64,000 nucleotides of DNA, taken from positions 398,622-462,621 of the forward strand of contig NZ_NQVN01000002.1 in NCBI RefSeq assembly GCF_002770725.1, read 5' to 3'. The notes beneath the pieces are model-generated. The model was given only the letters and a program-made list of their open reading frames with translations. It was not told where the DNA came from and did not search any database. This stretch comes from Pleomorphomonas carboxyditropha (GTDB lineage Bacteria > Pseudomonadota > Alphaproteobacteria > Rhizobiales > Pleomorphomonadaceae). Numbering within the stretch: position 1 is the stretch's first letter; every line of letters begins with the position of its first letter. Shown piece after piece: positions 51,172-60,117 of the stretch. A program made the translations under genes and the position numbers.

Positions 51172-51801
51172 TCAGACGCGCACTTCCTCGACATAGGTCA
51201 TGACGAGATAGAGGACCGCCTCGGCGGTACCGAGGTTGCGGTAGGAATGCGGCACGTCGGCGTCGAACACGATGGCGTCGCCCTCCGACAGCACGCGCGC
51301 CGGCTCGTCGCCGGCGATGATCTCGACGGTGCCGCTCGACACGACGAGGTTTTCCACCGTGCCCTGCTGGTGCGCGGCGGCGACCTCGCGGTGCAGGCCG
51401 GCGATCCTGAGTTCGTAGAATTCGACCTTGCGCTCGCCGTCGAAGGGGAACAGGGCTCGCGACTGGAACCGCCCTTCCGACGAAGTCAGCACCTTCGCCT
51501 TGGCCCGCGACAGCACGGTGACGCCGCGCTCGGTCTCGTTGGCGAGCAGCGTCGCGAAGGACACGTCGAGCGCCGTGGCGATCTTCCACAACACGGAAAT
51601 GGTCGGGGCGCTCTTGCCCGTCTCGATCTGGCCGAGCATGGCCCGGCTGACGCCGGAAAGCTTGGCGAGGCGTTCCAGCGAATGGCCGCGTCGCGTGCGG
51701 AGCTTGCGGAGATTGCTGCCGACGATGGCCGGAATATCTTCCGCCATGTCCGTTTTGGTCGGTTCGTCGGCGGGGGCGTCGGACACGACGCGCAGGCTCA
51801 T
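51172..51801 (-). CDS. XRE-family regulator with C-terminal cupin domain
   Basis: 209 residues. Residues 27-85 form an XRE helix-turn-helix (LRKLRTRRGHSLERLAKLSG, VSRAMLGQIETGKSAPT). A cupin fills the second half (GTVEIIAGDEPARVLSEGDA, VFDADVPHSYRN). HTH-cupin proteins regulate amino-acid, polyamine or sulfur metabolism by sensing a small ligand. It sits between the Met-rich gene (convergent) and the taurine transporter genes (same strand), so either could be a target. ATG 51801 lies two bases after the small upstream gene. Confidence 0.88.
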   Translation of the reverse strand: MSLRVVSDAPADEPTKTDMAEDIPAIVGSNLRKLRTRRGHSLERLAKLSGVSRAMLGQIETGKSAPTISVLWKIATALDVSFATLLANETERGVTVLSRAKAKVLTSSEGRFQSRALFPFDGERKVEFYELRIAGLHREVAAAHQQGTVENLVVSSGTVEIIAGDEPARVLSEGDAIVFDADVPHSYRNLGTAEAVLYLVMTYVEEVRV

Positions 51802-51803
51802 GG

Positions 51804-51968
51804 TCAGCGGCCGAAACCGAGAACCGGGACATAGGTCCACACCGGAACCCAGACCATCGGCGGCAGCGGCGAGGACGCCGTCGTGCGGCACATCTCGTCA
51901 CGGCCGGCAGCGGCGCGAGCGAGACGGAATTCCGCGAGATCGACGACTTTCGCAGTTTGTGCCGACAT
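51804..51968 (-). CDS. 54-residue conserved-looking small protein of unknown function
   Basis: ATG 51968 has AGGGAACC upstream. The sequence begins MSAQTAKVVDLAEFRLARA, a pattern (VVDLAxxRxAR) seen in several short alphaproteobacterial proteins. It ends in a Trp/Val/Pro-rich tail (MVWVPVWTYVPVLGFGR). It may be partly membrane-associated. It directly precedes the XRE-cupin gene by two bases, so the two are probably co-translated. No function can be assigned. Confidence 0.6.
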   Translation of the reverse strand: MSAQTAKVVDLAEFRLARAAAGRDEMCRTTASSPLPPMVWVPVWTYVPVLGFGR

Positions 51969-52134
51969 GATGGTTCCCTGCTTGGCGAGATGGGCCTTTC
52001 GGACACCCGGAAGGCTAGGCCCGTCCGCCCGCTTCCTCAAGCGCGCCCATTCTCCCTTTTGCCGGCTTCGGGGGAAAAAGCCCGCGCCGGCCGGGCCGGA
52101 GCCGGAAAGGCATTCCGCCGGGCCATGCCCCGGC

Positions 52135-52965
52135 TCAGAGATGCGTCGACCACGGCACGAAGCGCTTCTCCAGCGCCCGCATCAGGAGCTCGAACAGGAT
52201 GGCCACGATGCCGATCACCGCGATGCCGAGAATGACCACGTCGGTGCCCAGGAAGGTGGCGGCCGACTGGATCATGAAGCCGAGGCCGCGGCTCGCCGCC
52301 ACCAGCTCGGCGGCGACCAGCGTCGACCAGCCGGCGCCGAGCGCGATGCGGATGCCGGTGACGATCGAGGGCAGCGCGCTCGGCAGCACCACGAAGCGGA
52401 GGAGCTGCAGCCGCGTCGCGCCCAGCGAGCGGGCGGCGTTGAGCCGGTCGCGCGATACCGACCGGACGCCGGCCGCCGTGGCGATGATGATCGGCGGCGC
52501 CATGGCCAGCGCGATCACCAGCACCTTCGACGCCTCGCCGATGCCGAACCAGATGATGATCAGCGGCAGGTAGGCGAGCGGCGGCAGGGGACGCAGGAAC
52601 TCGACCACGGGATCGAAGATGCCGCGACCGATGCGCGACGACGCGATGATGGCGCCGATCGGCACCGCGACGACGATCGAAGCGGCAAGCGCCCCGAACA
52701 CCCGGCCGAGGCTGGCCAGAAGATGCTGCAACAGCGTCGAATCGGCAAAGCCGGAGACGGTCACCTGATAGGCGCTGTTGAGGACGGCGAGCGGGGAGGG
52801 CAGGAACACCCGCGACACCCAGCCCCGCGTCGAGGCGAACCACCAGAGCGTGAGGATGGCGATCACCGTCGCCAGTGGAACGAGGCGGACCCAGTCGAAC
52901 CCCGGCGCGGCGGCGGCCGGTGCCTCCGGCTTGCGGTCAAGGACGATGTCGTTGGTCGTGCTCAT
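52135..52965 (-). CDS. tauC: Taurine/sulfonate ABC transporter permease
   Basis: 276 residues of the SsuC/TauC family, about six membrane segments. Landmarks: FLPSPLAVLNSAYQV, EFLRPLPPLAYLPLIIIWFG, the EAA-like loop ARSLGATRLQLLRFVVLPSA and GAGWSTLVAAELVAASRGLG. It is separated from the ATPase gene by two bases and is the last gene of the tauABC unit. Assignment to taurine rests on the adjacent tpa-xsc genes. Confidence 0.88.
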   Translation of the reverse strand: MSTTNDIVLDRKPEAPAAAAPGFDWVRLVPLATVIAILTLWWFASTRGWVSRVFLPSPLAVLNSAYQVTVSGFADSTLLQHLLASLGRVFGALAASIVVAVPIGAIIASSRIGRGIFDPVVEFLRPLPPLAYLPLIIIWFGIGEASKVLVIALAMAPPIIIATAAGVRSVSRDRLNAARSLGATRLQLLRFVVLPSALPSIVTGIRIALGAGWSTLVAAELVAASRGLGFMIQSAATFLGTDVVILGIAVIGIVAILFELLMRALEKRFVPWSTHL

Positions 52966-52967
52966 GC

Positions 52968-53747
52968 CTAGACCTCGAAATCCTGCAACTCGATCAGGTC
53001 GCGCAGCCGCTCGCGGGTGGCGACGAAGGCGGGGTCGGACTTGATGGCGCGCGATGTGTCGCCCCTGAGAAAGCGGCGGCCGAAGTCGACGGCGATGTCG
53101 GCCACCACCCGGCCGGGATCGGGCGCCAGAACGACGACGCGCGTCGCCAGGAACAGGGCTTCCTCGATGCCGTGGGTGATCAGCAGGACGCCGGCGCCGC
53201 TATCCTGCCAGAGATGCAGCAGGAACTCCTGCATCCGCTCGCGCGTCAGCGCGTCGAGCGCGCCGAGCGGCTCGTCCATCAGCAGGAATTCCGGATCGGC
53301 GGCCAGCGCCCGGGCGATGCCGACCCGCTGGCGCATGCCGCCGGACAGCTCCCAGATCGCCTTGTCGCCGGAGGCGGCGAGGTCGACGTGGGCAAGCAGC
53401 TCGTTGACCCGGCGGTCGCGCTCGGGCTTCGGCACGCCGCGCAGCTTCAATGCGAAGCCGACGTTCTGCCGCGCCGTCAGCCAGGGGAACAGCGCGTCGT
53501 CCTGGAACACCACGGCCCGCTCGGCGCTCGGCCCCTCGACGGTGCGGCCGTCGATGTGAACGCGGCCGGCCGTCGGCTTCAGAAAGCCGGCGGCGAGGCT
53601 GAGCAGGCTGGTTTTGCCCGAGCCCGACCGGCCGACCACGGCGACGAATTCGTCGCTGCCGATCGACAGATCGATGTCGGCGAGCACCGGCGCCGAAGGC
53701 GGCGATCCATAGGCGAAGGTAACCTTGTCGATATGGAGCTTGTACAC
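52968..53747 (-). CDS. tauB: Taurine/sulfonate ABC transporter ATP-binding protein
   Basis: 259 residues. Walker A GRSGSGKTS, Q-loop FQDDALFPWL, signature LSGGMRQRVGIARAL, Walker B FLLMDEPLGALD and switch histidine LITHGIEEA are intact, all typical of TauB/SsuB/NrtD ATPases. The gene follows the binding-protein gene across a strong hairpin. Confidence 0.9.
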   Translation of the reverse strand: MYKLHIDKVTFAYGSPPSAPVLADIDLSIGSDEFVAVVGRSGSGKTSLLSLAAGFLKPTAGRVHIDGRTVEGPSAERAVVFQDDALFPWLTARQNVGFALKLRGVPKPERDRRVNELLAHVDLAASGDKAIWELSGGMRQRVGIARALAADPEFLLMDEPLGALDALTRERMQEFLLHLWQDSGAGVLLITHGIEEALFLATRVVVLAPDPGRVVADIAVDFGRRFLRGDTSRAIKSDPAFVATRERLRDLIELQDFEV

Positions 53748-53771
53748 CGGACGTCTCTTCTCGCAACGAAA

Positions 53772-53798
53772 CCCGTCCGCCGGGGAGGGGCGGACGGG
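53772..53798 (-). other. Intercistronic hairpin between tauA and tauB
   Basis: Perfect 10-bp stem (53772-53781 with 53789-53798), 7-base loop, followed on the minus strand by TTTCG only. It lies directly after a binding-protein gene, as at three other operons in this window. Confidence 0.65.
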
Positions 53799-53826
53799 CA
53801 GTCCTTCATACGGGCCGGCGGCCGGA

Positions 53827-54846
53827 TCACTTCGACGCGACGACGTCCTTCACCCAGCGGTCGGAGACGTAGGGCGAATAATCGGCGAGCACCTCGGGGA
53901 TCTTGCCCTGCTCCTTGAGGAAGGCGGCGGTGGCGGCCACGGCCTTGGCGGTGCCGCCGCCGAGCAGCGCTTCGCCGGGCTGCTCCTCGAGCGTCGGGAA
54001 ATAGTAGCCGGTCAAGAGTTCGGGAACCTCCTCCTGCTTGGCGCCGGTAAGGCGGGCGATCTTCTCCGCCTCCGGCGACTTGGCGTCCCACTTCGCGGGA
54101 TCGGCACGATAGGAAGCGTAGGCGTCGCCGGTCACCTTGACGAAGGCCTTGACCACGTCCGGATGCTGCTCGGCATATTCCTTGCGGACGATCCAGGCGT
54201 CGAAGGTCGGGCCGCCCCACTCGGCGACGTCGCTGGAGGTGGCGACCACCTTGCCGGTCTTCTTGATCTCGGCCAGCACCGGGTCCCAGACATAGGCGCC
54301 GTCGATGTCGCCGCGCTCCCAGGCGGCGGCGATTTCCGGCGGCCTGAGGTTGAGGATCTCCAGCGACTTGGGATCGATGTTCCAGTGCTTCAGCGCTGTC
54401 AGCAGGCTGTAGTGGGCGGTGGAGACGAAGGGCGTGGCGATCTTCTTGCCGACGAGATCCTCCGGCTTGTCGACGCCCTTGGCGGCCAGCGCCTCCGACG
54501 GGCCGATCAGGCCGACGACGAAGATGGTCTCGATCGGCACCTCGCGGCTGGCGGCGGCGGTCAGCGGCGACGAGCCGACGTAGCCGATGTCGAGCGAGCC
54601 GGCGGCGATGGCGGCGATGACGTCGGCGCCGCCGTCGAACTTCTGCCAGTTGATGGTGGCGCCGGTCGCCTTCTCATAGGCGCCGTCGGCCTGCGGCACG
54701 CGCGACGGCTCGACGATCTGCTGCCAGCCGATGTTGAGCGTGGTCTCGGCCCTGGCCGAGGCGACGGCGGAAAGCCCCGTCGCCACGAAGGCGGCGAAAA
54801 CGGCCGCCTTGCCGATCCGGGTCGTGAAATGGGCAACAGGCGTCAT
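53827..54846 (-). CDS. tauA: Taurine ABC transporter substrate-binding protein
   Basis: 339 residues with a signal peptide ending at ASARAE. TauA/SsuA fold: LNIGWQQIVEPSRVPQADGA, INWQKFDGGADVIAAIAAGS, DIGYVGSSPLTAAASREVPI, KIATPFVSTAHYSLL, AWERGDIDGAYVWDPV. These match taurine-binding proteins closely. ATG 54846 follows AGGGAGA. Transcribed in the same direction as xsc and tpa, with 158 bases between. Confidence 0.9.
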   Translation of the reverse strand: MTPVAHFTTRIGKAAVFAAFVATGLSAVASARAETTLNIGWQQIVEPSRVPQADGAYEKATGATINWQKFDGGADVIAAIAAGSLDIGYVGSSPLTAAASREVPIETIFVVGLIGPSEALAAKGVDKPEDLVGKKIATPFVSTAHYSLLTALKHWNIDPKSLEILNLRPPEIAAAWERGDIDGAYVWDPVLAEIKKTGKVVATSSDVAEWGGPTFDAWIVRKEYAEQHPDVVKAFVKVTGDAYASYRADPAKWDAKSPEAEKIARLTGAKQEEVPELLTGYYFPTLEEQPGEALLGGGTAKAVAATAAFLKEQGKIPEVLADYSPYVSDRWVKDVVASK

Positions 54847-55004
54847 CGATATCTCCCTGAGGTAGAAGGCGCCGGATCGGGGCCTCTCGAAAATATTGCT
54901 AAGCTACAGGCGGTTATCGGGCCCCGGAAGAAACGTCATGCCAAGATCAGCCGGCCGGTAAAATAGAATTCCGTCCGCCGCCGGGCAGCCGAAATCCTGC
55001 CGTC

Positions 55005-56774
55005 TCAGGCATCGACGGTATCGGCGGGGTCGATGCCGGCGATCACCGCCGGTTTCTTCATCGCGTCACGCCGGAAGGGCTCGCCCAGTTCCTGGTTGAT
55101 CAGCGCCTCGATCAGCGTCGTCTTGTTGTGCTGCAACTGGTCGACGATCGCCTGCCGCAACAGCTCGGTCAGCTCCTCGGCGGTGCGGGCGACGACGCCG
55201 TTGAGGCCGCAGGCGCGGGCGATGCCGGCGTAGGACACCTCGGGATCGAGTTCGGTGCCGACGAAGTTGTCGTCGTACCAAAGCGTCGAGTTGCGCTTCT
55301 CGGCGCCCCATTGGTAGTTGCGGAAGACGATCTGGGTGATGGCCGGCCATTCGGAGCGGCCGATGGCCGTCAGTTCGTTGACGGCGATGCCGAAGGCGCC
55401 GTCGCCCGAAAAGCCGACCACCGGCAGGTCGGGCCGGCCGATCTTGGCGCCGACGATCGCCGGCAGGCCGTAGCCGCAGGGGCCGAACAGGCCCGGCGAC
55501 AGATATTTCCGGCCGTCCTCGAAGGAGGGATAGGCGTTGCCGATGGCGCAGTTGTTGCCGATGTCCGAGGAGATGATCGCCTCGCGCGGCAGGGCGGCCT
55601 GAATGGCCCGCCACGCCTTGCGGGGGCTGAGCCAGTCGGGCTTGGCGGCGCGCGCCCGGGCGTTCCAACTGGTGCCGGGATCGTCGTCCTCGTGGTCGAG
55701 CGAGGTTAGTTCCTGCGCCCAGGCCGAGCGGGTGGCGGCGACGAGGCCGCGCCGCTCCTGCCGTTCGGCCGGGGTCAAGCGCGGGGTCACCTTGCCGGCG
55801 AGCGCCCGCGCCACCTTGCCGGCGTCGCCGACGATGCCGACGGCGATCGGCTTGGTCAGGCCGATGCGGTTGGGATTGATGTCCACCTGGATGACGGCGG
55901 CATCCTTCGGCCAGTAGTCGATGCCGTAGCCGGGCAGCGTCGAGAAGGGATTGAGGCGGGTGCCGAGCGCCAGGATGACGTCCGCCTTGGCGATGATCTG
56001 CATCGCCGCCTTGGAGCCGTTGTAGCCGAGCGGGCCGAGGGCGAGGGGATGGCTGCCGGGAAAGGCGTCGTTGTGCTGGTAGCCGCAGGCCACCGGCGCA
56101 TCGAGCGTCTCGGCCAGCGCGACGCTGTCGGCGATCGCCCCGGCCAGCACCACGCCGGCGCCGTTGAGGATCACCGGGAAGCGGGCGTTCGACAAGAGCT
56201 CGGCCGCCCTGGCGATGGCCTGGTCGCCGCCGGCCGGCCGCTCGATCTCGATGATCGGCGGCAGTTCGATATCGATCACCTGGGTGAAGATGTCGCGCGG
56301 AATGTTGATCTGGGCCGGCGCCGAGGCGCGCCTTGCCTGCTGGATCACCCGGTTGAGCACCTCGGCGACGCGCGAGGGGTCGCGCACCTCCTCCTGATAG
56401 GCGACGATGTCCTGGAACAGGGCCATCTGCGGCACTTCCTGGAAGCCGCCCTGGCCGAGCGTCCGGTTGGCCGACTGCGGCGTGACGACCAGAAGCGGCG
56501 TATGGTTCCAGTAGGCGGTCTTCACGGCGGTGACGAGGTTGGTGACGCCGGGGCCGTTCTGGGCGATCACCAGCGACACCTTGCCGGTGGCGCGGCTGTA
56601 GCCGTCGGCCATCATGCCGCCCGAGCCCTCGTGCGCCACGTCCCAGAAGGTGATGCCGGCCTTGGGGAACAGGTCGGAGATCGGCATGAAGGCCGAGCCG
56701 ATGATGCCGAAGGCATGGCGGATGCCGTGCCGCTGCAGGACTTTGACGAAGGCTTCCTCGGTGGTCATCCGCAT
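55005..56774 (-). CDS. xsc: Sulfoacetaldehyde acetyltransferase
   Basis: 589 residues, the normal Xsc length. The N-terminus (MTTEEAFVKVLQRHGI, then AFGIIGSAFMPISDLFPKAG) is characteristic of this enzyme. The thiamine-diphosphate glutamate is Glu49 (WDVAHEGSGG) and the cofactor loop is GFSGDGAFG with RNYQWGAEKRNS. It converts sulfoacetaldehyde and phosphate to acetyl phosphate and sulfite, the desulfonation step of taurine degradation. It is 19 bases downstream of tpa. No phosphotransacetylase or sulfite exporter gene is visible nearby. Confidence 0.95.
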   Translation of the reverse strand: MRMTTEEAFVKVLQRHGIRHAFGIIGSAFMPISDLFPKAGITFWDVAHEGSGGMMADGYSRATGKVSLVIAQNGPGVTNLVTAVKTAYWNHTPLLVVTPQSANRTLGQGGFQEVPQMALFQDIVAYQEEVRDPSRVAEVLNRVIQQARRASAPAQINIPRDIFTQVIDIELPPIIEIERPAGGDQAIARAAELLSNARFPVILNGAGVVLAGAIADSVALAETLDAPVACGYQHNDAFPGSHPLALGPLGYNGSKAAMQIIAKADVILALGTRLNPFSTLPGYGIDYWPKDAAVIQVDINPNRIGLTKPIAVGIVGDAGKVARALAGKVTPRLTPAERQERRGLVAATRSAWAQELTSLDHEDDDPGTSWNARARAAKPDWLSPRKAWRAIQAALPREAIISSDIGNNCAIGNAYPSFEDGRKYLSPGLFGPCGYGLPAIVGAKIGRPDLPVVGFSGDGAFGIAVNELTAIGRSEWPAITQIVFRNYQWGAEKRNSTLWYDDNFVGTELDPEVSYAGIARACGLNGVVARTAEELTELLRQAIVDQLQHNKTTLIEALINQELGEPFRRDAMKKPAVIAGIDPADTVDA

Positions 56775-56793
56775 TTTGAACTGTCCCCCGCGA

Positions 56794-58179
56794 TCAGCCG
56801 AACACGCGCCCGATGGCGCGGCCGATCGTTTCCGTGATGGCGTCGATGTCGTCCGGCGTGGCGATCAGCGCCGGCGCCAGGCAGAGCGTGTTGTTGAAGC
56901 CGGTGATCGAGCGGTTGGTGGAGCCGATGATCACCCCTTGCGCGCCGCACTCGGCGACCACGGCCTGCACCAGCTTTTCGTCGGCCGGTTCGCGGCTTTG
57001 CCGGTCGGCGACGAGCTCGACGCCGGCGAACAGGCCCTTGCCGCGCACGTCGCCGATGGCCGGATGCTTGTCCTGAAGGGCCCTGAGGTTGGCGATCAGC
57101 CGCTCGCCCTGCCGGGCGGAATTTTCCACCAGCCGTTCGTCCTCGATGATCCTGAGGTTTTCCAGCGCCGCCGCCGGACCGGAGGCGCAGCCGCCGAAGG
57201 TGGAGATGTCGCGGAAATGGCTGAGCGGATCGTCGGGCGCGTCCTTGAACAGCTCGAAGATCGCCTCGCTGGTCACCGTGCAGGAGATGGCGGCGTAGCC
57301 CGAGGCGACGCCCTTGGCCATGGTGACGAAATCCGGCCGGACGCCGTAATGCTGGTAGCCGAACCAGGCGCCGGTACGGCCGAGGCCGCACACCACCTCG
57401 TCGATGTGAATGAGAATGCCGTGGCGGCGGCAGATCTCCTCGACGCGCTGCCAGTAGCCGTCGGGCGGGGTGATGACGCCGCCGCCGGCGGTGATCGGCT
57501 CCAGGCAGATGGCGCCGATCGTATCCGGCCCCTCGCGCAGGATCACCTCCTCGATGGCGTCGGCGGCCGCTTCGCCGTAGTTGGCGCCCCGCTGCTGGCG
57601 CCGGTATTCGAGGGCGTGCGGCACGGCGACGAAGCCGGGCAGCAGCGGGCCGTATTGGGCGGTACGCTCGTTCTGGCCGCTGGCGGAGAGGGCGCCGAAG
57701 GTGGTGCCGTGATAGTCGCGCTCGCGATAGAGGATCTTCGACTTGCGGCCGCCATGGTGACGGTGGGCGATCTGCCGCACCATCTTGAACACCTTCTCGT
57801 TGGCCTCCGAGCCGGAATTGGAGAAGTAGACGCGCGTCAGGCCCGGCATCTTCGCCGTCAGCCGCTCGGCGAACAGCGCGCCGGGGATCGAGCCGGCGGT
57901 GTTGGCGAAATAGTTGAGGCGGACGAGCTGGTCGCGCACCGCGTCGGCGATCGAGGCGCGGCCGTAGCCGACGTTGACCGTCCAGACGCCGCCCGACACG
58001 GCGTCGAGATATTCCTTGCCGGCGATGTCCCACACCCTCAGGCCCTTGCCCTCGACGATGATGCGCGGCGCCGCCGTCTCGAAGGCCTTGTGCTGGATGA
58101 GGTGATGCCAGACATGGGCGCGATCGGCATCGATGATGGATTGCGGATCGTTGAGTTCCGCCGCGGCGCTGAGGGTCAT
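56794..58179 (-). CDS. tpa: Taurine-pyruvate aminotransferase
   Basis: 461 residues, class III pyridoxal-phosphate aminotransferase. The sequence shows VSGGVWTVNVGYGRASIADA, YFSNSGSEANEKVFKMVRQ, DYHGTTFGALSASGQ, EPITAGGGVITPP, HIDEVVCGLGRTG and the cofactor lysine in MAKGVASGY. The GGVWTVNVGYGR segment is typical of Tpa. It makes sulfoacetaldehyde and alanine from taurine and pyruvate, feeding Xsc directly downstream. The 153-base gap upstream probably holds the tpa-xsc promoter. Confidence 0.93.
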   Translation of the reverse strand: MTLSAAAELNDPQSIIDADRAHVWHHLIQHKAFETAAPRIIVEGKGLRVWDIAGKEYLDAVSGGVWTVNVGYGRASIADAVRDQLVRLNYFANTAGSIPGALFAERLTAKMPGLTRVYFSNSGSEANEKVFKMVRQIAHRHHGGRKSKILYRERDYHGTTFGALSASGQNERTAQYGPLLPGFVAVPHALEYRRQQRGANYGEAAADAIEEVILREGPDTIGAICLEPITAGGGVITPPDGYWQRVEEICRRHGILIHIDEVVCGLGRTGAWFGYQHYGVRPDFVTMAKGVASGYAAISCTVTSEAIFELFKDAPDDPLSHFRDISTFGGCASGPAAALENLRIIEDERLVENSARQGERLIANLRALQDKHPAIGDVRGKGLFAGVELVADRQSREPADEKLVQAVVAECGAQGVIIGSTNRSITGFNNTLCLAPALIATPDDIDAITETIGRAIGRVFG

Positions 58180-58332
58180 CTGTCTTCCATTATCCTGGCG
58201 GCCGGCTTCCGAAGGCGTGCCGACGGCAGGCGGATGCGGCGGCGCAAATCATGTCGGTTCGGCCGCCGATAGGACAGGTCGGGCATTCCAAAATAGGCGG
58301 CTTCGGCGACGCGGATTTTCTACGCGGCGGGG

Positions 58333-59250
58333 TCAGGCCTGCGTTGCCCGGCTTCTGGCGATCGCCTCGATATGCTCCGGTCCGATGCCGCAGCAGCCGC
58401 CGACGATGGTGGCGCCGTCGCCGGTCCAGCGGTCGACCCACTTGAGATAGTGGGGCGGATCGAGGTCGGGCCGCAGTTCGGAGATGCCGGCATAGGGCTC
58501 GTCCGACGGCGGTTCCGGCACGAAGGCGTTGGCGTAGACGCCGAGGCCGATGTCCGGATCGCCGAAGGCGTCGATGGCGAGCCGGGCAGCCTTCAGCGCG
58601 GCGCTCATCACCTCCGGCTGGCTGCAGTTGAACAGGATGGCGGCGGCGCCGGCGGCCAGCGTCCGCGACACGGCGTCGCCGACCGGCTCCCAGGACCTCA
58701 GCTCGGCTGGACCGGTGCGCCCGCGCTCGTCGCGCAGCGTGTAGGACACATAGACCGGTTTGCCGGTCGGCGCGGCGACGGCCAGCGCCGTCAGCGCCTC
58801 CGCCGTCGAGCTCTGCGTTTCGATCAGCCAGACGTCGACATGCGGCGCGAGGCCGGCCACCAGTTCGGCGAGGATCGGCGGCGCCTCTTCCGCGATGAAC
58901 TTGTCAGGCCGGTAGCTTTCGAAGATCGGCGGCAGCGAGCCGGCTACCGTCACCTTGCGCGGCGCCGCGTCGGCCACGGCGCGGGCGATCGAGCCGGCGC
59001 GGGCGGCGAGGGCGCGCCCCTCCGTCCGGAAGCGGTGGTCGCCGATCATGTGCGGCACCAGGCCGTAGGAGTTGGTGGTGATGATCTCGGCGCCGGCGTC
59101 GACATAGGCCTGGTGGGCGCGACGCACGTAGTCCGGTGCCTCGATCAGCGACAGCGCCGACCATTCCGGCAGGCGGAACGGCGCGCCCAGCCGTTCGAGC
59201 AGGCGGCCCATGCCGCCGTCGAGGATGGTGAAACGGGTCTGAGCACTCAT
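58333..59250 (-). CDS. Homocysteine S-methyltransferase family protein (MmuM-like)
   Basis: 305 residues. The (beta/alpha)8 barrel shows LDGGMGRLLERLG at the N-terminus, then TTNSYGLVPHMIG. The three zinc cysteines are in LFNCSQPE and VGGCCGIGPEHI. The family transfers a methyl group from S-methylmethionine or another methyl donor to homocysteine, giving methionine. It follows an amino-acid-type permease gene by 24 bases, so the imported compound may be its methyl donor. Confidence 0.88.
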   Translation of the reverse strand: MSAQTRFTILDGGMGRLLERLGAPFRLPEWSALSLIEAPDYVRRAHQAYVDAGAEIITTNSYGLVPHMIGDHRFRTEGRALAARAGSIARAVADAAPRKVTVAGSLPPIFESYRPDKFIAEEAPPILAELVAGLAPHVDVWLIETQSSTAEALTALAVAAPTGKPVYVSYTLRDERGRTGPAELRSWEPVGDAVSRTLAAGAAAILFNCSQPEVMSAALKAARLAIDAFGDPDIGLGVYANAFVPEPPSDEPYAGISELRPDLDPPHYLKWVDRWTGDGATIVGGCCGIGPEHIEAIARSRATQA

Positions 59251-59274
59251 GTGTCGTGTCTCTTTTGCATGTCG

Positions 59275-60117
59275 TCAGCGGCGGGGAGCGCCGTAGGCGC
59301 GGCCGAACCGCACCTCCAGCCGATGCTGCACGAGCTCGAACAGGATGGACAGCAGCCAGTAGATGAAGGCGGCCGTCAGCAGCATTTCCATGTAGTGGTA
59401 GGTGGAGCGGCCGTAGGACTGGGCGAGGAAGTTGAGTTCCCAGAGGCCCATCAGCGACACCAGCGACGAATCCTTCAGCATGGAGACGAACTGGGCGCCG
59501 GCCGGCGGGATGATGACGCGCGCCGCCTGCGGGGCGATGATCTTGAAGGCGATCAGCAGCGGCGGCAGGCCGAGCGTCATCGCCGCCTCGCGCTGGCCGC
59601 GCGGCACCGACAGGATGCCGGCGCGGATGGTCTCGGCCAGGTAGGCGGCATAATTGAGCGACAGCGCCATCACGCCGGAGGTCAGTGCCGACAGGATGAT
59701 GCCGAACTGCGGCAGGGCGAGGTAGATCAGCAGCACCTGCACGAGAAGCGGCGTGCCGCGAAAGAACGAGGCGTAGAAGGTGGCGAGCGCGAAGGCGACC
59801 GGGTTGCGGGACAGCCGTCCGAGCGCCGTCAGCACGGCGAGGCCGACGGCGAACACCATCGATATCGCCGTCACCAGCAGCGTCAGCGCCACGCCCTGCA
59901 CGAAGCCGTTGGGCGACAGATGGAGGCCGAGCATGAACGGCAGCTTGGCGCGGATCAGCGCGAAGTCGAGGCCGAGCTGGTAGAGCCCGCCGAGCAGGAT
60001 CGCCAGGAGCAGCGCCCAGGTCGTCCAGACGCGCCGCCTGAAATCGAAACGCAGCCGGTGAGGTGTCACCGGCCGCGCGACGATGGGCGCCATGGTCTCC
60101 GTGAAGTCACTCGACAT
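59275..60117 (-). CDS. Polar amino-acid ABC transporter permease
   Basis: About 280 residues. A longer than usual N-terminus leads into FYASFFRGTPLLVQVLLIYL, the EAAMTLGLPPLLIAFKIIAP loop and SMLKDSSLVSLMGLWELNF. ATG 60117 overlaps the binding-protein stop by 11 bases; ATG 60093 with GGAG close upstream is an alternative start. No ATPase gene accompanies this operon. Confidence 0.88.
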   Translation of the reverse strand: MSSDFTETMAPIVARPVTPHRLRFDFRRRVWTTWALLLAILLGGLYQLGLDFALIRAKLPFMLGLHLSPNGFVQGVALTLLVTAISMVFAVGLAVLTALGRLSRNPVAFALATFYASFFRGTPLLVQVLLIYLALPQFGIILSALTSGVMALSLNYAAYLAETIRAGILSVPRGQREAAMTLGLPPLLIAFKIIAPQAARVIIPPAGAQFVSMLKDSSLVSLMGLWELNFLAQSYGRSTYHYMEMLLTAAFIYWLLSILFELVQHRLEVRFGRAYGAPRR

